Assembly: GCA_038043305.1 (NCBI GenBank) | Contig: JBBTCG010000021.1 | Coordinates: forward strand, 1 to 19,010 | Length of the DNA: 19,010 bases | Reading direction: 5' to 3' | From: JACRCE01 sp038043305 | Lineage (GTDB): Bacteria > Desulfobacterota > GWC2-55-46 | In this document: piece after piece, positions 15,260 through 19,010 of the stretch | How the letters are laid out: each line of letters starts with the position of its first letter | Position numbering within the stretch: position 1 is the stretch's first letter | The notes under the pieces: model-generated | Seen by the model: the letters and a program-made list of their open reading frames with translations, nothing else | What the model was told of the DNA's origin: nothing | Database searches by the model: none | Position numbers and translations under genes: made by a program

Positions 15260-15542
15260 AATCTCAGCCTTCTCCAATACTTGCCACGCGGGCAATATGA
15301 GTGTTCGTCAGCCCCGCTGTTTATTCCTGTTTATTCCCTGGTAAAGTTCTTATGTCTATCCTTATCTTTCAAGAAAGGTGGGTTGCATTTAACCCCCGTC
15401 TGTTGTACTCTATAAGTATAATCAACAAGAGTACCGAGCGACATCGAGGCGGCTTATTGCCGGGAAACTTAATTTTTTGTAAAAAACGCCGATATGTATG
15501 ATATATGCGGGCGATTAATAACAGTAAGCCTTCCTTTAGATA
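15260..15542 (+). other. Intergenic region downstream of the tRNA with weak promoter and hairpin candidates
   Basis: No convincing gene is seen; a 66-codon GTG frame at 15301-15501 lacks a ribosome binding site and a recognisable product. Right after the tRNA, TTGCC (15281-15285) and GGCAA (15291-15295) form a short stem without a T-run. A second short stem, CGGC-TTATT-GCCG, is followed by TTTTTT at about 15473-15478. Two weak promoter candidates for the plus-strand operon are TATAAT at 15417-15422 without a good -35, and TTGTAA (15477-15482) with GATATA (15500-15505) at a 17-base spacing. A ten-base tandem repeat TGTTTATTCC lies at 15319-15338. None of these is strong. Confidence 0.35.
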
Positions 15543-16085
15543 ATGAAAACCATTGGTTATATATCCCTGTTCATGCTCATTTTTATGAACTCGGCGGCAT
15601 ACTCCTACGCAGCGGAATCACCGGGCAAAAAAGGCGCATCCATCAGGGAGCTTATCGTTGACCTAAACAAGGAATACGACGCCCTTGACGAAAAGATCAG
15701 GGCGTTTGACGAAAGCATAAAATCATTCCCGTCAACTACGCTGAACCTGTCCGTGATCAAGCGGGAGCCCGGCATAAAGCTCGTGAGCATAGACGTGGTG
15801 GACAACGGCAGGTTCGTCAAGGGGCACGTTTACACCCCTATAGAGGACGCGGCGTTGAGCGCGGGCGGCAGGCATCAGTTGTATCTTGGCGAGATGGACA
15901 TTGGGGATCACAACCTCAAGATTATCTACACGTGGTCGGACGGCGGGGCGAGCGTGAAAAAGGGCGAAACCTCAATATCCGTCGTTGTCAAGGCCGCAAG
16001 AACATATCTCATAGAACTGGCCATACAGAAAAAGGGCAAGGAGATAGAGATCAGGCCGTATCAGTTGGACTTTTCTAACAGGTAG
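15543..16085 (+). CDS. Exported protein of unknown function
   Basis: 180 residues. A signal peptide is clear: MKTIGY, then a hydrophobic core to about residue 18 and a likely cut after SYAA (residue 24). A heptad-like helical stretch follows (about 34-65, ELIVDLNKEYDALDEKIRAF), and then a beta-rich domain (about 70-175) that looks immunoglobulin-like, with alternating strands such as KLVSIDVVDNG and HNLKIIYTW. I recognise no family with certainty. The helix plus beta-domain layout and the TPR neighbours resemble small periplasmic proteins that accompany TPR proteins in delta-proteobacterial envelope loci (inference, weak). It is the first gene of the plus-strand operon, six bases before the next gene. 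Confidence 0.75.
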   Translation: MKTIGYISLFMLIFMNSAAYSYAAESPGKKGASIRELIVDLNKEYDALDEKIRAFDESIKSFPSTTLNLSVIKREPGIKLVSIDVVDNGRFVKGHVYTPIEDAALSAGGRHQLYLGEMDIGDHNLKIIYTWSDGGASVKKGETSISVVVKAARTYLIELAIQKKGKEIEIRPYQLDFSNR

Positions 16086-16091
16086 GGCATC

Positions 16092-17945
16092 ATGGCAAAA
16101 CGCATATCGGCCATTCTCATATTATTGCTGCTGACCCTGCCGTGCGGCTCTCTTGCCGCCGGAATGGGAGAATCCAAACTCTCCGGCGCGGCCTTTGCCT
16201 ATCAAAAGGCGTTGTTTGATTACCTTGTCAACGACTACTTTTCCTCATCAACCACAAGCAGGATAATCCTTGAGAACAACGCCGAGGAAAAGGACGCGTC
16301 CGCGCTCTTGAAGCTCGTATCGGATTCAAGACGTCTTACCACGGCATCCCCGGCCTATCTGGCCTTAAACCCGCAGGTAAGGCTTTCAAGGGAGGTTCCC
16401 GGCCTCGCTGGGCTGCTTGCCACTTTTTATCGGAACGACGAACAAGAGAACGTCCTTTTCGCGGCAAAGGAGCTCTCCGGCTCTCCCGTTGCCGCATATT
16501 ATTCCGGCCTCAGCCTCATGCGCCTTGACAGGCTCAAAGAGGCGTTTGCAACCCTCTCAAAGGTGCCGCGCTCGGACAAATATTACCCTTATGCCGCTTT
16601 GGCTCAGGCGCAGATACAGGTCATGACGGATGAGAATGAAGCCGCAAGGGCAACGCTCTCTAAAATCCTTGCCATCCCGCCCCAATCCATTGACAAGGAC
16701 ATGGCTGACCGCGTAGCGCTTCTTACGGGGCAAACCCTCCTTGAAGACGAGAGGTACGTCGAAGCGGCCGTGGAGTTCATGAAGATATTGCCGTCAAGCG
16801 CGTTATACAGGTACTCTCTTATGGGACAGGCGTGGGCGCTCATGAGCATGGGTTCCTTTGACGAGTGCATAAGGGTTATGAAACAAACTCTCTCTCTTTC
16901 GTCTTTCGGGCTTGAGACAATTGAGAATCATCTGTTCGCCGCCCAATGCGCATCGGGCCTCGGCATGAAGGACAAGGCCATGGCCCATTACAACAAGGCG
17001 GCAGAGGGAATCGCCTCGCTCAATGACTATCTGACGCTTATTACAAGCGACGCTGAAGGAAGGAAGCCGTACGTTGCGTCCCTGATAGGCAAGGAGGGAT
17101 CGGCCGTTTTGGACGCCGAGGGGCAATACTACCTCTCGCTTATGCAACAGAGCCGGAAGACGCGCCGCATACGGCAGGAGTACGCGGCGCTTGCGGACCT
17201 GAAAACCGTGTTCCATGAACGCGACGTTGACTTGGCCGCCAATCAGGTTTACGTGCAGAACACGATAAAAGGGATGGAGGCAACGCTTGCCGACCTCGAT
17301 CAGGATATAACAAGGATAAAAACAATACTTATGGCCATAAAGAAGTCGGCTGACGTGAAGGAGAAGACGCTCGGCGGCGCGGAAAGCGTGAACGCGCCTT
17401 TCTTCGAGGTCATAGGGGCAGAGATAAGCAAGAAATGGGAGTCCTCGTCGAAAAGGAAGCTCACCGACGAGGAGAGATACGTCATAAAGCTCATCCTCTA
17501 CGAGGGGAGCGAGGTATTGGAGTGCATGAGTTCGAACATCTCCTGCCCCATCATCCACATGATCGTTCCAACGAAGTCCGCTCAGGCCGGCTCCGGCATG
17601 CCAAGGGCGCTTGAGATGCTTTCAAGGGACGTAGCGAGCATAAGAAAGGGAGAAAAACTGGAAATAGAACGAATCTATGATAGGCTAAGGTTTAGCGCAA
17701 TGGGGAAGCTTGCAGCAGCGAGGAAAAACCTTGCGGCTTCGGCTGAAACGAGGCTCAAGATTGCGGAACATACGGCTTCAATCGGGGCGGCTCAAGCGGC
17801 CTCCTTGCTTGAAATGGACGGACACGTCAGGGAAAGGTTTGTAAAGATCAGATATGAGATGGAAGACTACAAGTCGCATATTGCAGCCCTTACACGCGAA
17901 GACAAGCCTCGACCTGACGGACAAAAAACCGCAAGCGCCAGATAA
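16092..17945 (+). CDS. Exported TPR and coiled-coil protein
   Basis: 617 residues. The signal peptide MAKRISAILILLLLTLPCG ends near residue 22 (SLAA). TPR-like helical pairs cover about residues 110-325, for example AAYYSGLSLMRLDRLKEAF, YVEAAVEFMKILP, MGQAWALMSMGSFDECI and AQCASGLGMKDKAMAHYNKA. Beyond about 360 the protein is mainly helical and charged, with coiled-coil-like stretches around 390-440 and 545-610, and one Cys pair near 476-482 (ECMSSNISC) that might form a disulfide. The protein probably acts as a periplasmic scaffold. A good ribosome binding site (AGGTAGGG, overlapping the previous stop) sits four bases before ATG 16092. Loci with two consecutive exported TPR proteins are known from envelope machines such as the gliding apparatus of Myxococcus, but nothing here proves that relation. 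Confidence 0.85.
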   Translation: MAKRISAILILLLLTLPCGSLAAGMGESKLSGAAFAYQKALFDYLVNDYFSSSTTSRIILENNAEEKDASALLKLVSDSRRLTTASPAYLALNPQVRLSREVPGLAGLLATFYRNDEQENVLFAAKELSGSPVAAYYSGLSLMRLDRLKEAFATLSKVPRSDKYYPYAALAQAQIQVMTDENEAARATLSKILAIPPQSIDKDMADRVALLTGQTLLEDERYVEAAVEFMKILPSSALYRYSLMGQAWALMSMGSFDECIRVMKQTLSLSSFGLETIENHLFAAQCASGLGMKDKAMAHYNKAAEGIASLNDYLTLITSDAEGRKPYVASLIGKEGSAVLDAEGQYYLSLMQQSRKTRRIRQEYAALADLKTVFHERDVDLAANQVYVQNTIKGMEATLADLDQDITRIKTILMAIKKSADVKEKTLGGAESVNAPFFEVIGAEISKKWESSSKRKLTDEERYVIKLILYEGSEVLECMSSNISCPIIHMIVPTKSAQAGSGMPRALEMLSRDVASIRKGEKLEIERIYDRLRFSAMGKLAAARKNLAASAETRLKIAEHTASIGAAQAASLLEMDGHVRERFVKIRYEMEDYKSHIAALTREDKPRPDGQKTASAR

Positions 17946-17962
17946 CCGCATAGAAACGCCAC

Positions 17963-17984
17963 GGAGCGCGGCTCTGCGCGCTCC
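17963..17984 (+). other. Perfect hairpin between the two TPR genes
   Basis: GGAGCGCG (17963-17970) and CGCGCTCC (17977-17984) form an eight-pair stem with a six-base loop, 18 bases after the stop of the first TPR gene. No T-run follows, so it is unlikely to be a full terminator. It could set relative expression of the two genes or be a processing site. It also argues against a start for the next gene upstream of it. Confidence 0.5.
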
Positions 17985-18027
17985 GACATTGGGCACTACC
18001 CGCTGCGCCAAAGCGCGGCAATGGGTC

Positions 18028-19010
18028 ATGCCCTTTGCCTGTCTGTTCCTCTTGCTTGTCATTCCTCCACGGCGCGTCATGGCGGCTGAGGCCTTGCCTG
18101 CGGCCAAGCCAACCGGCGTTGCGGTTGGCCCTGCGAAGCCGACAATCACGGCCGACCCCATGAACTCTGACCCAAGGGTTGCCGAGTGGAATGAGTACAT
18201 GGCCATCGCAAGGAGTCAAGGCGACTTCTCCACGAATACGCTTTTAAGGTTTTACGGTAATACCACGACGTTTGGAACCGGACAGAATCAAGACGACTTC
18301 TCCTTGAAAACGCTTCTAAGGCTCACCGACGCCTATCTTGACGCGAAGGACGCTCTTTTCAGGAAGGTGATGGAAGAGTACGAGAAGCAATCGGAGCTTT
18401 TCAAGAAAGGCGAGTTGAAAAAAGAACCTGTCCAGCCTGTCCACGACTACTCCCACCTCATAAACGGCTTCCAATACCTGCTTGCCGCGCACCCGCATCT
18501 CAAAGGCGCCGACGCCCTGCATTATCTCATAGGGTATGCCCTTTATGAGAGCGCCCAGCCGGGAGAGGCTGCGGCGTGGTTTGAAAACGTGGTCAAAAAC
18601 CACCCGCGCTCGCAGTTTACGCTTGAGGCGAGTTTCCGGCTTGGAGAGATATACTTCGAGACCGGGCAGATGGGAGAGGCCGCAGAGTCGTACAAAAGGA
18701 TAGTAGCCGCCGGGCCCGGCGTGTACCATGAAAAGGCTCTCTACAAACTCGGATGGGTCTACTACAAGACCGAAAACATGGAAAAGGCCGTTGACGCATT
18801 TACGAAGATGCTGGATATGGAGAGGAGCGCGGGGAAGAGCGGCTCAGGTCTTGCCGTGGAGGCGGTATCAGGCGCGGTAATGAGCCTCAGCCATTTTAAG
18901 GACGCGGATACTGCGGTAGAGTTCATACGCGCCCTCGGAGCGCGGGACTACTCGCCAAGGATGCTTGCCTTGCTGGGCGAGGCCTTTGCCGACGCCGCCA
19001 CGGCGGCGCG
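18028..19010 (+). CDS. Exported TPR protein, C-terminus beyond the window
   Basis: The frame is open to the right edge, with 327 complete codons from ATG 18028. The hydrophobic MPFACLFLLLVIPP followed by MAAEA is a signal peptide or anchor. After a Pro/Ala-rich linker comes a short duplicated segment (see repeat). From about residue 145, TPR-type helices appear: ALHYLIGYALYESAQPGEAA, ASFRLGEIYFETGQMGEAA and ALYKLGWVYYKTENMEKAV, the pattern of outer-membrane TPR proteins such as BamD/YbgF-like and gliding proteins. The start is uncertain: the frame is open further upstream, with ATG 17854 (58 extra residues, overlapping the previous gene by 92 bases) and TTG 17989. I prefer 18028 because the upstream part reads as low-quality coding sequence and includes a perfect hairpin, though a TTG start would add positive charges before the signal core. 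Confidence 0.8.
   Translation, partial: MPFACLFLLLVIPPRRVMAAEALPAAKPTGVAVGPAKPTITADPMNSDPRVAEWNEYMAIARSQGDFSTNTLLRFYGNTTTFGTGQNQDDFSLKTLLRLTDAYLDAKDALFRKVMEEYEKQSELFKKGELKKEPVQPVHDYSHLINGFQYLLAAHPHLKGADALHYLIGYALYESAQPGEAAAWFENVVKNHPRSQFTLEASFRLGEIYFETGQMGEAAESYKRIVAAGPGVYHEKALYKLGWVYYKTENMEKAVDAFTKMLDMERSAGKSGSGLAVEAVSGAVMSLSHFKDADTAVEFIRALGARDYSPRMLALLGEAFADAATAA
18217..18321 (+). repeat. Two-copy direct repeat within the TPR gene
   Basis: Eleven codons at 18217-18249 (QGDFSTNTLLR) recur at 18289-18321 (QDDFSLKTLLR), 8 of 11 residues identical, with a period of 72 bases (24 codons). The DNA shares CAAG-CGACTTCTCC at both sites. This is an in-frame internal duplication in the linker between the signal peptide and the TPR domain. 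Confidence 0.65.

Noticed and set aside
15301..15501. 66-codon frame after the tRNA as a small gene
   Set aside because: GTG start without a ribosome binding site, and no recognisable or membrane-protein-like pattern; it also overlaps the promoter candidates.
16803..17558. Minus-strand open frame of 251 codons within the TPR gene
   Set aside because: The opposite strand encodes a good signal peptide and TPR pattern in an operon with proper ribosome binding sites; the antisense frame has none of these.
1..19010. CRISPR array, rRNA, transposase or phage genes
   Set aside because: No regularly spaced direct repeats, no rRNA-like stretch and no such coding motifs were found on either strand.

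Overview
The window is a compactly coded stretch of moderately GC-rich chromosome. It most likely comes from a Gram-negative, probably anaerobic bacterium of the broad Desulfobacterota/Nitrospirota type. That placement is an inference from several cobalamin-type radical SAM enzymes, a DUF3473-type polysaccharide deacetylase, exported tetratricopeptide (TPR) proteins and a CATTCCCG/CGGGAATG palindromic repeat. No single marker gene fixes the taxonomy.

Layout. Positions 1-849 (minus) hold the N-terminal part of a membrane sensor (two membrane segments, HAMP, PAS, start of a second PAS) that runs off the left edge. Positions 976-3108 (minus) hold a RecQ-family helicase. Positions 3275-15023 (minus) form one nearly gapless run of eleven genes. 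In transcription order they are: a B12-binding radical SAM protein, a polysaccharide deacetylase, a small two-helix membrane protein, an intact ketosynthase (KS), a KS-like protein lacking all catalytic residues, a SAM methyltransferase, a second KS interrupted by one in-frame TAA, a second B12-binding radical SAM protein, an N-terminal half-KS without the catalytic cysteine, a PaaK-like adenylate-forming CoA ligase and a radical SAM/SPASM protein. Most junctions overlap by 1-14 bases or abut. The one real gap (13568-13724) is filled by a palindromic, MITE-like element.

The minus-strand run looks like a biosynthetic operon of the type II fatty acid/polyketide kind. Four KS-fold genes, two cobalamin-type radical SAM enzymes, an acyl activator and a methyltransferase recall aryl polyene and ladderane clusters. 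However, no acyl carrier protein, ketoreductase or dehydratase is present here, so those partners must be supplied from elsewhere. The product cannot be read from the sequence. The stop codon in the second KS is either a real lesion or a sequence error, and it matters for whether the pathway works.

On the plus strand, a tRNA-Val(CAC) gene lies at 15185-15259. From 15543 to the right edge a second operon encodes three exported proteins: a 180-residue protein of unknown function, a 617-residue TPR/coiled-coil protein and a TPR protein cut by the window end. These are probably parts of a cell-envelope assembly. I saw no CRISPR array, rRNA, transposase or phage gene.
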